A model generated the notes under the pieces. The model was not told the DNA's origin, made no database searches, and worked only from the letters and a program-made list of their open reading frames with translations. Source: Pseudomonas putida S13.1.2 (lineage in GTDB: Bacteria; Pseudomonadota; Gammaproteobacteria; Pseudomonadales; Pseudomonadaceae). From it: a DNA stretch of 64,000 bases. The stretch is taken from assembly GCF_000498395.2 (NCBI RefSeq), contig NZ_CP010979.1:5428501-5492500 (forward strand), written 5' to 3'. Shown one piece after another: positions 50,861 to 60,360 of this stretch (its first letter is position 1; the number at the start of each line of letters is the position of its first letter). The translations under genes were made by a program, and so were the position numbers.

Positions 50861-53426
50861 CTCAAACGCAAGGCCAGTATCGCTTGGCGAGTACCTGGCT
50901 CACCTACCACTGAGTGACGAGCAACGGGCGGAACTCGCCAGCTGCACGTCGTTCAGTGAGCTGCACCAACGCCTGGCGGCCAACCCGGCCGCCAACGCTG
51001 CCGAGGCCGTGCAGGCCTCGGTGGGCCCGCGCCTCACCGTGGGCAGCGCCGCCGAACTGGAAGAGGCCGAAATGCTCGGTGTCGACGGCAGCGGCCGCCT
51101 TTGCCTGAAGATCGCCCCGCCGATCAAGCGCACCAAAGTGGTGCCCGAGCCTTGGCGCACCAACGTGCTGATCCGCATGTGGCGGCGCATGACGGGCCGC
51201 ACCAACGCGCCCCAGCCACCCAAGCGCGAGTTGCCGCCGGCACGCTGGCGCACGGTTGGCTCGATCCGCCGCTACATCCTGCTGACCCTGATGATCGGCC
51301 AGACCATCGTCGCCGGTTGGTACATGAAGGGCATCCTGCCGTACCAGGGCTGGTCGTTCGTCGACCTTGACGAAGTCCTCAGCCAGCCGCTGTGGGATAC
51401 CGTGGTGCAGGTGTGGCCGTATGCCTTGCAAACCTCCATCCTGATCCTCTTCGGCATCCTGTTCTGCTGGGTGTCGGCGGGCTTCTGGACCGCACTGATG
51501 GGCTTCCTCGAGCTGCTCACCGGGCGCGACAAATACAAGATTTCGGGCAGCAGCGCCGGCAACGAGCCAATTGCACCCGAGGCGCGTACCGCGCTGGTGA
51601 TGCCGATCTGCAACGAAGACGTGCCTCGGGTGTTCGCCGGCTTGCGCGCAACGTTCGAGTCGGTGGCCGCCAGCGGCAACCTCGACCGCTTCGACTTCTT
51701 CGTGCTCAGCGACACCAATGACACCGACATTGCCGTGGCCGAACAACAGGCCTGGCTGGACGTGTGCCGCGAAACCAAGGGCTTCGGCCGCATCTTCTAC
51801 CGCCGCCGTCGGCGTCGGGTGAAGCGCAAGAGCGGCAACCTCGACGACTTCTGCCGTCGCTGGGGTGGCGAGTACAAGTACATGGTCGTGCTCGACGCAG
51901 ACAGTGTCATGAGCGGCGAGTGCCTGAGCAGCCTGGTGCGCCTGATGGAGGCCAACCCGGACGCCGGCATCATCCAGACCGGGCCTAGAGCCTCGGGCAT
52001 GGACACCCTGTATGCACGCATGCAGCAGTTTGCCACCCGCGTGTACGGCCCGCTGTTTACCGCTGGCCTGCACTTCTGGCAGCTGGGCGAATCGCACTAC
52101 TGGGGCCACAACGCGATCATCCGCATGAAGCCGTTCATCGAGCACTGCGCCCTGGCGCCGTTGCCGGGCAAGGGAGCGTTCGCCGGTGCGATTCTCTCCC
52201 ACGACTTCGTCGAAGCTGCGCTGATGCGCCGTGCCGGCTGGGGCGTGTGGATCGCCTACGACCTGCCAGGCAGCTACGAAGAGCTGCCGCCCAACCTGCT
52301 CGACGAGCTCAAGCGCGACCGTCGCTGGTGCCACGGCAACCTGATGAACTTCCGCCTGTTCCTGGTCAAGGGCATGCACCCGGTGCACCGTGCGGTGTTC
52401 CTCACCGGGGTGATGTCGTACCTGTCGGCGCCGTTGTGGTTCCTGTTCCTGGTGCTGTCGACGGCGTTGCTGGCGACCAACACCCTGATGGAGCCGCAGT
52501 ACTTCATCGAACCGTACCAGCTCTACCCGCTGTGGCCGCAGTGGCACCCCGAGAAGGCCGTGGCGCTGTTCTCCACCACTATCGTGCTGCTGTTCCTGCC
52601 CAAGCTGCTCAGCATCATCCTGATCTGGGCCAAGGGCGCCGTCGAGTTTGGCGGGCGGATCAAGGTCACCCTGTCGATGCTGATGGAGATGCTGTTCTCC
52701 ATGCTGCTGGCTCCGGTGCGCATGATCTTCCACACCCGCTTCGTGCTGGCCGCGTTCCTCGGCTGGGCGGCGACCTGGAACTCGCCGCAGCGTGACGACG
52801 ACTCCACGCCTTGGAGCGAGGCAGTGCGCCGCCATGGCCCGCAAACCCTGCTGGGCATTGCCTGGGCCGCGCTGGTGGCGTGGTTGAACCCGAGCTTCCT
52901 GTGGTGGCTGGCGCCAATCGTTGGCTCGCTGGTGCTGTCGATTCCGGTTTCGGTGATCTCCAGCCGCACCCGCCTGGGCCTGGCGGCCAAGGACGAGAAG
53001 CTGTTCCTCATCCCCGAGGAATACGCCACCCCGCAAGAGTTGCTGTCCACCGACCAGTACACCCACGAAAACCGCTGGCATGCCCTGCATGACGGCTTCG
53101 TGCGGGCCGTGGTCGACCCACGGCAGAACGCCCTGGCCTGCGCCATGGCCACTGCCCGTCATGGCCAGGCGGCGCCGATCGAAGCGCTGCGTGCCGAGCG
53201 CGTGGCCAAGGCCATGGAAGTCGGGCCGAAAGGGCTGGACCTCAATACCCGCCTGGCCCTGCTCAGCGACCCGGTGGCGCTGACCCGCCTGCACGAGCAG
53301 GTGTGGGCAGAGCACAATGCGGCGTGGATCGATGTGTGGCGCGCTTCTATCAAGAACGACCCGCACTCGCCGCTGTTGCCGCTGCACCCAGAGAACGAAG
53401 GCCAACCGGCACTCGTCGGCGCCTGA
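50853..53426 (+). CDS. opgH: Glucans biosynthesis glucosyltransferase H (membrane)
   Basis: 857 aa. Inner-membrane GT2 enzyme polymerising beta-1,2-glucose from UDP-glucose for periplasmic glucans. Cytosolic N-terminus (1-135), TM helices around 140-160 and 190-220, GT domain (about 245-520) with TALVMPICNED, VVLDADSVMSGE and the processivity motif KRDRRWCHGN, then several TM helices (about 515-700) and a cytosolic tail. The ATG sits inside the opgG end (ATGAGTAA), so tightly coupled. Confidence 0.96.
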   Translation: MSNSNARPVSLGEYLAHLPLSDEQRAELASCTSFSELHQRLAANPAANAAEAVQASVGPRLTVGSAAELEEAEMLGVDGSGRLCLKIAPPIKRTKVVPEPWRTNVLIRMWRRMTGRTNAPQPPKRELPPARWRTVGSIRRYILLTLMIGQTIVAGWYMKGILPYQGWSFVDLDEVLSQPLWDTVVQVWPYALQTSILILFGILFCWVSAGFWTALMGFLELLTGRDKYKISGSSAGNEPIAPEARTALVMPICNEDVPRVFAGLRATFESVAASGNLDRFDFFVLSDTNDTDIAVAEQQAWLDVCRETKGFGRIFYRRRRRRVKRKSGNLDDFCRRWGGEYKYMVVLDADSVMSGECLSSLVRLMEANPDAGIIQTGPRASGMDTLYARMQQFATRVYGPLFTAGLHFWQLGESHYWGHNAIIRMKPFIEHCALAPLPGKGAFAGAILSHDFVEAALMRRAGWGVWIAYDLPGSYEELPPNLLDELKRDRRWCHGNLMNFRLFLVKGMHPVHRAVFLTGVMSYLSAPLWFLFLVLSTALLATNTLMEPQYFIEPYQLYPLWPQWHPEKAVALFSTTIVLLFLPKLLSIILIWAKGAVEFGGRIKVTLSMLMEMLFSMLLAPVRMIFHTRFVLAAFLGWAATWNSPQRDDDSTPWSEAVRRHGPQTLLGIAWAALVAWLNPSFLWWLAPIVGSLVLSIPVSVISSRTRLGLAAKDEKLFLIPEEYATPQELLSTDQYTHENRWHALHDGFVRAVVDPRQNALACAMATARHGQAAPIEALRAERVAKAMEVGPKGLDLNTRLALLSDPVALTRLHEQVWAEHNAAWIDVWRASIKNDPHSPLLPLHPENEGQPALVGA

Positions 53427-53433
53427 CAGACCT

Positions 53434-53539
53434 TGGGGCCGCTTTGCGGCCCGTTCGCCGGCAAGCCAGCTCCCACAGGGATTGCACAAGCCTCTGGCCT
53501 GCGTGAATCCTGTGGGAGCTGGCTTGCCGGCGATGAGGG
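53434..53539. repeat. REP pair (variant GCCGGC, inverted)
   Basis: Inverted copies of CTGTGGGAGCTGGCTTGCCGGCGA, a third core variant, between opgH and the ABC transporter genes. Confidence 0.88.
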
Positions 53540-53704
53540 CTCCCCAATCTTCCTGCCTAATCGGATTTTGGCCAACAAAGTCCCCCCCGGCGCTAGGTCC
53601 CCGAGCCGCCATGCGTTAGCATCCCATTCCGATACGACGCCTCGGCCGGTACGGCCGTGCCAACACAATAAGATTCGCTACTTTTCTTGCTAGGGGACTT
53701 GGTG

Positions 53705-54505
53705 ATGATCAAGCAATACCTTTCGCGACTGCTGGTCGGTGTAACCGCCCTGGTCGCTGTAACTGCGGCCCAGGCAGGCGCCATCGATGACGCGGTCAAG
53801 CGCGGCACCCTGAAGGTGGGCATGGACCCGACCTACATGCCGTTCCAGATGACCAACAAGCGTGGCGAGATCATCGGCTTCGAAGTCGACATTCTCAAGG
53901 CCATGGCCAAGTCCATGGGCGTCAAGTTCGAGGCAGTGTCTACCGCCTATGACGGCATCATCCCGGCCCTGTTGACCGACAAGTTCGACATGATCGGCAG
54001 CGGCATGACCCTGACCCAGGAACGCAACCTGCGCCTGAACTTCAGCGAACCCTTCATCGTGGTTGGCCAGACCCTGCTGATCCGCAAGGAACTGGCGGGC
54101 GAGATCAAGTCGTACAAGGACCTGAACAACGAGAAGTACCGCCTGACGTCCAAGCTGGGCACCACCGGCGAAATGGTTTCCAAGAAGCTGATCGGCAAAG
54201 CCAAGTACCACGGCTACGACAACGAACAGGAAGCGGTGATGGACGTGGTCAACGGCAAGGCTGACGCCTTCGTCTATGACGCGCCATACAACGTGGTAGC
54301 CGTGGAGAAGGCCGGTGCTGGCAAGCTGCTGTTCCTCGAAGAGCCTTTCACCTACGAGCCGCTGGCCTTTGGCCTGAAAAAAGGCGACTACGACAGCATC
54401 AACTTCATCAACAACTTCCTGCACCAGATCAAGCATGACGGGACCTACGATCGTATTCACGACAAGTGGTTCAAGAACAAGGACTGGCTGAAGGACATGG
54501 AATAA
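53705..54505 (+). CDS. Amino-acid ABC transporter, periplasmic binding protein
   Basis: 266 aa from ATG 53705. Signal peptide MIKQYLSRLLVGVTALVAVTAAQA, then an SBP_bac_3 domain: GTLKVGMDPTYMPFQMTNKRGEIIGFEVDILKAMAKSMGV, the Arg/Asp ligand region MIGSGMTLTQERNLRLNFSEPF and DAFVYDAPYN. It captures a polar amino acid; the specificity (glutamate, glutamine or other) cannot be read from sequence. First of three genes with permease and ATPase. Confidence 0.93.
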   Translation: MIKQYLSRLLVGVTALVAVTAAQAGAIDDAVKRGTLKVGMDPTYMPFQMTNKRGEIIGFEVDILKAMAKSMGVKFEAVSTAYDGIIPALLTDKFDMIGSGMTLTQERNLRLNFSEPFIVVGQTLLIRKELAGEIKSYKDLNNEKYRLTSKLGTTGEMVSKKLIGKAKYHGYDNEQEAVMDVVNGKADAFVYDAPYNVVAVEKAGAGKLLFLEEPFTYEPLAFGLKKGDYDSINFINNFLHQIKHDGTYDRIHDKWFKNKDWLKDME

Positions 54506-54583
54506 GGCCCAGGCCACAAGCCCGGCTTTGACCCCGACGCGCAGGCAAACCCTGCGCGTTTCGCATTTACGGAAGTACCCCAC

Positions 54584-55546
54584 GTGATCAAACACAAGAA
54601 AGCCCAGTGGCCCTGGCACGGGCTGACTGCCCTGGTGCTGGTCGGCCTGGCGATCAGCCTGTACATGGCCACCTCGATGATGTCCTACGAGTGGCGCTGG
54701 AACCGCGTACCGCAGTACTTCGCCTACAAGGCCGAGGACGTACAGCGCGCCGCCGGTTATGGCACCGTGCAGGACATCGTCATTGCTGGCGATAACGCCC
54801 GCGTCACGCTGAAGGACGAGCAAGGTGACGAGCAGGTGCTCGACGTGGCCAAGGACAGCCTGCAACTGAGCCGCGGCGACGATGTTGCCGAAGGCGACCA
54901 GATCGGTGTCACCCGGCACTGGGCAGCCGGCCCGCTGGCCTGGGGCCTGTGGACCACGTTGTGGCTGTCGGTGGTGTCTGGCGCCCTGGGCTTGGTCATC
55001 GGCTTGTTCGCGGGCTTGTGCCGGTTGTCCAGCAACCCGACCCTGCGTGACCTCTCGACCGTTTATGTCGAACTGGTGCGTGGCACGCCGCTGCTGGTGC
55101 AGATCTTCATTTTCTACTTCTTCATCGGCACCGTGCTCAACCTGTCCCGCGAGTTCGCCGGGGTGGCGGCGTTGGCCCTGTTCACCGGCGCCTACGTGGC
55201 TGAAATCGTCCGTGCTGGCGTGCAGTCCATTGCCAAGGGCCAGAACGAAGCCGCCCGCTCGCTGGGCCTGAACGCTGGCCAGTCGATGCGCCACGTGATC
55301 CTGCCGCAGGCTTTCAAACGTGTGCTGCCGCCGTTGGCGGGCCAGTTCATCAGCCTGGTCAAAGACACCTCGCTGGTCTCGGTGATCGCAATCACCGAAC
55401 TGACCAAGAGCGGCCGAGAGGCCATCACCACCTCGTTCTCGACCTTCGAGATCTGGTTCTGCGTGGCAGGTCTGTACCTGCTGATCAACCTGCCGCTGTC
55501 GCACCTGGCCAGCCGGCTCGAGCGGAGGCTTGCGCAAAGTGATTGA
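54584..55546 (+). CDS. Amino-acid ABC transporter permease (HisM/GlnP type)
   Basis: 320 aa from GTG 54584. Longer than usual for this family: TM1 (about 13-32) is followed by an ~80-residue hydrophilic, presumably periplasmic insert (residues ~33-118, with a beta-rich VQDIVIAGDNARVTLKDEQGDEQVLDVAKD segment). The BPD_transp_1 core then has the EAA-type loop EAARSLGLNAGQSMRHVILPQAFKRVLPPL near 223-250. Ends overlapping the ATPase start by 8 nt. Confidence 0.93.
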   Translation: MIKHKKAQWPWHGLTALVLVGLAISLYMATSMMSYEWRWNRVPQYFAYKAEDVQRAAGYGTVQDIVIAGDNARVTLKDEQGDEQVLDVAKDSLQLSRGDDVAEGDQIGVTRHWAAGPLAWGLWTTLWLSVVSGALGLVIGLFAGLCRLSSNPTLRDLSTVYVELVRGTPLLVQIFIFYFFIGTVLNLSREFAGVAALALFTGAYVAEIVRAGVQSIAKGQNEAARSLGLNAGQSMRHVILPQAFKRVLPPLAGQFISLVKDTSLVSVIAITELTKSGREAITTSFSTFEIWFCVAGLYLLINLPLSHLASRLERRLAQSD

Positions 55547-56273
55547 AGTCCGTGACCTGCTGAAAGTCTTCGACACCCGTGGCCAAGTGGTACGGGCGGT
55601 GGACAACGTCACCACCCAGGTCGCCAAGGGCGAAGTGGTGGTAGTGCTCGGGCCGTCGGGTTCGGGCAAGTCGACCTTCCTGCGCTGCCTCAACGGCCTG
55701 GAGCATTTCGACGAAGGCCATGTGGCCATCGACGGCCTGCAACTGGCCGACCCGAAGACCGACATCAACGCCTACCGCCGCGAAGTCGGCATGGTGTTCC
55801 AGCACTTCAACCTGTTCCCGCACATGACCGTGCTGGAAAACCTGTGCCTGGCGCAGAAGGTGGTGCGCAAGCGCAACAAGGCCGAGCGTGAAGCCAAGGC
55901 CCGGGCGTTGCTGGAGAAGGTGGGCATTTCGCAGAAGGCCAACGAGTACCCGTCGCGCTTGTCTGGCGGCCAGCAACAGCGGGTGGCGATCGCCCGGGCC
56001 CTGGCGATGGACCCGAAAGTGATGCTGTTCGACGAGCCGACCTCGGCGCTTGACCCGGAAATGGTCGGCGAGGTGCTGGACGTGATGAAGACGCTGGCTC
56101 AGGAAGGCATGACCATGGTCTGCGTTACCCACGAAATGGGCTTTGCCCGTGAAGTGGCGGACCGGGTGCTGTTCTTCGACCATGGCAAGCTGCTTGAAGA
56201 CGCTTCTCCGGGGGCGTTCTTCGATGCGCCGAGGGATCCGCGCGCGCAGTCGTTCCTGCGCCAGGTGCTGTAA
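55539..56273 (+). CDS. Amino-acid ABC transporter ATP-binding protein (GlnQ/HisP type)
   Basis: 244 aa from GTG 55539; GGAGG lies 10 nt upstream, which favours it over the TTG at 55530. Walker A GPSGSGKST, signature LSGGQQQRVAIARALA, Walker B VMLFDEPTSALDPE, switch His in VCVTHEMGFA. Powers the importer encoded by the two preceding genes. The ALDPEMVGEVLDVM continuation is typical of polar amino-acid importers. Confidence 0.95.
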   Translation: MIEVRDLLKVFDTRGQVVRAVDNVTTQVAKGEVVVVLGPSGSGKSTFLRCLNGLEHFDEGHVAIDGLQLADPKTDINAYRREVGMVFQHFNLFPHMTVLENLCLAQKVVRKRNKAEREAKARALLEKVGISQKANEYPSRLSGGQQQRVAIARALAMDPKVMLFDEPTSALDPEMVGEVLDVMKTLAQEGMTMVCVTHEMGFAREVADRVLFFDHGKLLEDASPGAFFDAPRDPRAQSFLRQVL

Positions 56274-56280
56274 CCGTACC

Positions 56281-56448
56281 GGCCCCTTCGCGGGGCAAGC
56301 CCGCTCCCACAGGTACTGCACAGCCCTTCAGAGCTGTGCGATACCTGTGGGAGCGGTTGCCCGCAAAGAGGCTCGATCTTCCACAGGTCTCCTTCTGCCC
56401 TAAGGGTCAGTGAAATCCTGTGGGAGCGGGCATGCCCGCGAAGAGGCC
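56281..56448. repeat. Three REP copies (family A), middle one degenerate
   Basis: Copies at about 56281-56312 (minus orientation), 56344-56372 (plus, shortened to GGGAGCGGTTGCCCGCAAAGAGG) and 56418-56448 (plus, intact). Lies between the convergent ABC and chemoreceptor genes. Confidence 0.87.
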
Positions 56449-56472
56449 AGCACGGGCGACCCATCCCTCAGG

Positions 56473-58389
56473 TTAAAGCTTGAACCGCCCCACCAACCCC
56501 TGCAGGTGGGTCCCCAGCCGAGCCAGCTCCACACTCGAACTGGCCGTCTCTTCACTGGCCGCTGACGTCTGGTCAGAAATATCCCGCACATTCATCACGC
56601 TGCGGTTGATCTCTTCGGCGACGGCCGTCTGTTCCTCTGCCGCCGTTGCAATCTGCTGGTTCATCGCCTGGATCGACGACACGGTGCGGGTAATAGTCTC
56701 CAGCGAGCTGCCGGCACGGCGGGTCAGTTCGACGCTGCTGTCGGTCAGCTGGCGGCTGCTGTCCATCACGCTGGCCACCCGTTGGGTGCCGCTTTGCAGG
56801 CCGGCAATCAGCTCTTCGATTTCTTCGGTCGACTGCTGGGTGCGTTGCGCCAGGCTACGTACCTCGTCGGCCACCACGGCAAAGCCACGCCCGGCCTCAC
56901 CCGCGCGGGCGGCTTCGATTGCAGCATTCAGGGCCAGCAGGTTGGTCTGCTGGGCCACCGACTTGATCACGTCGAGCACGCTGCCGATCTTGTCGCTTTC
57001 GGCCTTGAGCTGGTTCATCGCTTCGCTGGAATTGACCACTTCACCCGCCAGGCGCTCGATCTGCGCCACGGCCTCGCCCACCACGCGGTCGCCTTCGCGG
57101 GCCTGCTGGTCGGCCATCAAGGCGGCTTCCGAGGCCTGTTCGGCATTGCGTGCCACTTCGTGCACGGTGGCCGTCATCTGGTTCATGGCGGTCGCCACCT
57201 GGTCGGTTTCGACCTTTTGGTTGTTGACCCCGGCGCTGGTCTGCTCAGTCACCGCCGACAGTTCTTCTGCGGCGCTGGCGATCTGCGTGACCCCGTCACC
57301 GATGCCGCCAATCAGCTCGCGCAGGCCTTGGGTCATGCGCTGCATGCTCGCTTGCAGCTGGCCCAGTTCGTCACGGCGGTTTACCTGCAGGTTCTGGGTC
57401 AGGTCGCCACTGGCTACCCGCTCGGCGGCGCGCAGGGTCTGGCGCAGGGGGATGATGATCTGTCGGGTAATGGCCCAGGCCGCCAGTAGACCAAGGGCCA
57501 GGGCCAGCCCGGTGGCCACGGCGAGCAGGGTCTTGGCCTGGGTGGCCCCGGCGTCACGCACGGCGGTCTGCGAGGTGGTCATCGCCTGGCTGGTCTGCAG
57601 CAGCAACGTGCCTTGCTCGGCCATGTGCTGCAGGGCCTGATCGCTGGCGGCCTGGGCATTGCCGAACTGGGTGACTGCATCGCGGTAGCCGCCCATGGCG
57701 GTGGCGGCATCGTCGAGACCGGCGGCATGTTCGGCAGGCACTTTGGCCGGCAATGCACGCAGCTCGGCCAGGGCCTGGTCGATGGCCTTCAGCGCCGTTT
57801 GCTGGTACTCGGTATTGCCGCTGTAGGTGTAGCCACGTACCTGGAAACGCGCTTGTTGCAGCAGGGCGCTGACATCTACCGCGTGCTGGTACTGGCTGAT
57901 ATCGCCACCCTGCAGCAGGCCCCGCTGCACGCGGCCGATCAGCTCTGCGGCTTTGTCGGCGCTGTCGCCGAGCACGCTACGGCTGGCCTCGCGGCGCTGG
58001 CCAGCCTGCTTCAGCTCGTTGAATGCCTGCTGGTAGATGCGCACGGCCTCGCGCTGCTGCTCCAGGCGCTGGCGGTCGGTGGGGTTTTCGATCTGCCCGA
58101 GCATCAGCTGCACCTGGCGGTCAAGGTTGGCCAGGGCTTTTTCCAGCTCGGCCACCGATGCGTCATCACTGCGGCGCTCGTAATGCTGGCGGGCAATGCG
58201 CAGTTCCTGGGTGTACTGCTGGATGACCGAGATGTTACCCAGCTTGTCGCCACGGTCGATGATGCTGTCCATGCCGTGCCAGCCGGCCAGGGTAATAGCC
58301 AGGGTCAACAGCAGCACCAGGCCGAAACCCAGCCCCAGTTTGCGATTCACGCTCACATTGCCCAGCGATTGGGCTAACCATTGGTACAT
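56473..58389 (-). CDS. mcpQ: Methyl-accepting chemotaxis protein with HBM-type sensor domain (McpQ-like)
   Basis: 638 aa from ATG 58389 (GGGGAG upstream). TM1 about 16-36; long helical periplasmic domain (about 37-280), the size and helix pattern of the HBM bimodular four-helix bundle; TM2 about 283-305; HAMP; cytoplasmic signalling domain with the hairpin tip VIKSVAQQTNLLALNAAIEAARAGEAGRGFAVVADEVRSLAQRTQQS. In P. putida the HBM receptor at this locus, McpQ, senses citrate; that ligand assignment here rests on synteny and size, not on visible ligand residues. Confidence 0.88.
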   Translation of the reverse strand: MYQWLAQSLGNVSVNRKLGLGFGLVLLLTLAITLAGWHGMDSIIDRGDKLGNISVIQQYTQELRIARQHYERRSDDASVAELEKALANLDRQVQLMLGQIENPTDRQRLEQQREAVRIYQQAFNELKQAGQRREASRSVLGDSADKAAELIGRVQRGLLQGGDISQYQHAVDVSALLQQARFQVRGYTYSGNTEYQQTALKAIDQALAELRALPAKVPAEHAAGLDDAATAMGGYRDAVTQFGNAQAASDQALQHMAEQGTLLLQTSQAMTTSQTAVRDAGATQAKTLLAVATGLALALGLLAAWAITRQIIIPLRQTLRAAERVASGDLTQNLQVNRRDELGQLQASMQRMTQGLRELIGGIGDGVTQIASAAEELSAVTEQTSAGVNNQKVETDQVATAMNQMTATVHEVARNAEQASEAALMADQQAREGDRVVGEAVAQIERLAGEVVNSSEAMNQLKAESDKIGSVLDVIKSVAQQTNLLALNAAIEAARAGEAGRGFAVVADEVRSLAQRTQQSTEEIEELIAGLQSGTQRVASVMDSSRQLTDSSVELTRRAGSSLETITRTVSSIQAMNQQIATAAEEQTAVAEEINRSVMNVRDISDQTSAASEETASSSVELARLGTHLQGLVGRFKL

Positions 58390-58490
58390 GTACGACTCCC
58401 CGGCGGCTTGGCAGCACAAATAATTGTTGTGTTGCCAAGGCCATCGGCCCGGGAGGGGGAAACTTGATGGGCGAAAAAGTGACGTTTACG

Positions 58491-59198
58491 TCAGAAAATA
58501 CGCGAAAGCAGCGCAGTGACGGCGGTTTCTACCCGCAGGATGCGATCGCCCAGTTGCACCGGTGCCAGGCCAGCCTTGCCCAGCAGGTCGATTTCGTAGG
58601 GGATCCAGCCGCCCTCGGGGCCGATGGCCAGGGTTACGGCTTGCTCCACGGCGCGTGGGCAGGCGGGGTAGGGGCCGGGGTGGCCGACCAGGCCCAGGGT
58701 GCCTGCGGCGATGGCGGGCAGCCGATCCTCGACGAAAGGCTTGAAACGTTTCTCGATGACCACCTCGGGCAGCACCGTGTCACGCGCCTGTTCCAGGCCT
58801 AGGATCAGGTTGTCGCGGATGCTCTCGGGCTGCAGGAAAGGCGTTTGCCAGAAGCTTTTCTCGACCTTGTAGCTGTTCACCAGGATCAGCCGTGATACGC
58901 CCAGGGTAGCCACGGTCTGAAACAGCCGCCGCAGCATTTTTGGCCGCGGCACTGCCAGCACCAGGGTCAACGGCAGCTTGGCCGGTGGCTGCTGGTCGAA
59001 GGCCACTTCAAGTTCGGCTTCGTGATTCTCCAGGCGCAGCACCGTGGCTTTGCCCATCAGGCCGTTGATCCGGCCCACGCGCAGGTTGTCGCCCACCGCC
59101 ACACGGTGAATCTCCTGCATGTGGGTAAAACGCCTGTCAGCAAGAACGACGCGGTTTGCCGAGACGAAGTCGGCCTCTTCAAGAAGCAACAGATTCAC
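58491..59198 (-). CDS. rsmE: 16S rRNA (uracil-1498-N3)-methyltransferase
   Basis: 235 aa. SPOUT enzyme methylating U1498 of 16S rRNA. N-terminal PUA-like domain (MNLLLLEEADFVSANRVVLADRRFTHMQEIHRVAVGDNLRVG) and C-terminal knot with LAIGPEGGWIPYEIDLLGKAGL and LGDRILRVETAVTALL. Its ATG overlaps the tatC stop (ATGA), so it ends the ubi-his-tat operon. Confidence 0.95.
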   Translation of the reverse strand: MNLLLLEEADFVSANRVVLADRRFTHMQEIHRVAVGDNLRVGRINGLMGKATVLRLENHEAELEVAFDQQPPAKLPLTLVLAVPRPKMLRRLFQTVATLGVSRLILVNSYKVEKSFWQTPFLQPESIRDNLILGLEQARDTVLPEVVIEKRFKPFVEDRLPAIAAGTLGLVGHPGPYPACPRAVEQAVTLAIGPEGGWIPYEIDLLGKAGLAPVQLGDRILRVETAVTALLSRIF

Positions 59199-59983
59199 GG
59201 TTGGGTCGCTGGTGGCTGGTCGTTGTGGTCGTTGGCTGCTTCGTCGTGGGCGCTACGCTTGCGGATCAGGCTGCCGCACAGCACGCCGACCTCGAACAGT
59301 AGCCACATGGGTACGGCCAGCAGGGTCTGGGAGAAGATGTCCGGCGGGGTGAGGACCATGCCGACCACGAAGCAGCCGATGATCACGTAAGGGCGGATCT
59401 TCTTCAGGTACTTCACGTCGACCACGCCTATCCACACCAGCAACACCACCGCCACCGGGATTTCGAAGGCCACGCCAAAGGCGAAGAACAGCGTCATCAC
59501 GAAGTCGAGGTAGTTGGCGATGTCGGTCATCATTGCCACGCCTGCCGGGGTGGCGGCGGCAAAGAACTTGAACATCAGCGGGAACACCAGGAAATAGGCA
59601 AAGGCCATACCGGCGTAGAACAGCAGAATGCTCGACACCAGCAGCGGAATGGCAATGCGCTTTTCATGGCGGTACAGCCCTGGCGCGATAAAGCCCCAGA
59701 TCTGCTGAAGGATGAACGGAATGGCCAGGAACAGCGACACGATCATGGTCAGCTTGAACGGCGTAAGGAACGGCGAGGCCACGTCGGTAGCGATCATCGT
59801 CGCGTTGGCCGGCAAATGGTCGCGCAGCGGCGCCGACACCAGTGTGTAGATCTGCTGGGCGAAGGAAAACAGCCCGGCAAAGATCAGGAAAATGACGGCA
59901 ACACAGCGCAGCAGGCGGGTGCGCAGTTCGGTCAGGTGCGATACCAGCGGCATCGGCTGGTCGTGTTCCGGATTCTCGCTCAT
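59195..59983 (-). CDS. tatC: Sec-independent translocase subunit TatC
   Basis: 262 aa. Six-helix inner-membrane receptor for twin-arginine signal peptides. Conserved N-terminal MPLVSHLTELRTRLLR (HLxELRxR) and loop PFLTPFKLTMIVSLFLAIPFILQQIWGFIAPGLYRHEKR (Glu/Lys-rich) near 71-110. Overlaps both tatB (4 nt) and rsmE (4 nt). Confidence 0.97.
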   Translation of the reverse strand: MSENPEHDQPMPLVSHLTELRTRLLRCVAVIFLIFAGLFSFAQQIYTLVSAPLRDHLPANATMIATDVASPFLTPFKLTMIVSLFLAIPFILQQIWGFIAPGLYRHEKRIAIPLLVSSILLFYAGMAFAYFLVFPLMFKFFAAATPAGVAMMTDIANYLDFVMTLFFAFGVAFEIPVAVVLLVWIGVVDVKYLKKIRPYVIIGCFVVGMVLTPPDIFSQTLLAVPMWLLFEVGVLCGSLIRKRSAHDEAANDHNDQPPATQP

Positions 59984-60357
59984 GGGGCTCGCGGCGGTTG
60001 AGGCGGTTCAGAGGGTACGGCCGGGGCAGCAGGTGCTTCGACCGGCCTGGCCTCAAGCCCGGCAGGTGGCTGCACGCTGGCCGTGGTTACCGGCGGCTGG
60101 GCAGGGGGTGTCATCGGGTTGAGGATGCGCTTGGCTTCCTCTTCCATCTGCAGGATGTGCTCGTTGTGCAGCTGGCGGCGGATGTCGTCGGCGCCGATTT
60201 CGCGCTCCACTTCCATCTTGATGCTGTTGAAGCTGCGTTTGAGCCGGCCAATCCACAGGCCTGCCGTGCGCGCGGCACCGGGCAGGCGCTCGGGGCCGAG
60301 CACCAGCAGGGCGACCAGACCTACGAGCAGCAGCTCGCTGAAACTGATGCCGAACAT
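59980..60357 (-). CDS. tatB: Sec-independent translocase subunit TatB
   Basis: 125 aa. N-terminal helix MFGISFSELLLVGLVALLVLGPERLPGAAR with the TatB Glu and GPERLP hinge, an amphipathic helix, then a Pro/Ala-rich tail. Forms the signal-peptide receptor complex with TatC. 3 bp after tatA, 4-nt overlap with tatC. Confidence 0.96.
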   Translation of the reverse strand: MFGISFSELLLVGLVALLVLGPERLPGAARTAGLWIGRLKRSFNSIKMEVEREIGADDIRRQLHNEHILQMEEEAKRILNPMTPPAQPPVTTASVQPPAGLEARPVEAPAAPAVPSEPPQPPRAP

Positions 60358-60360
60358 GGG

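Noticed and set aside
50904..53612. 902-codon open frame antisense to opgH
   Set aside because: Shadow frame; opgH on the other strand has all family motifs.
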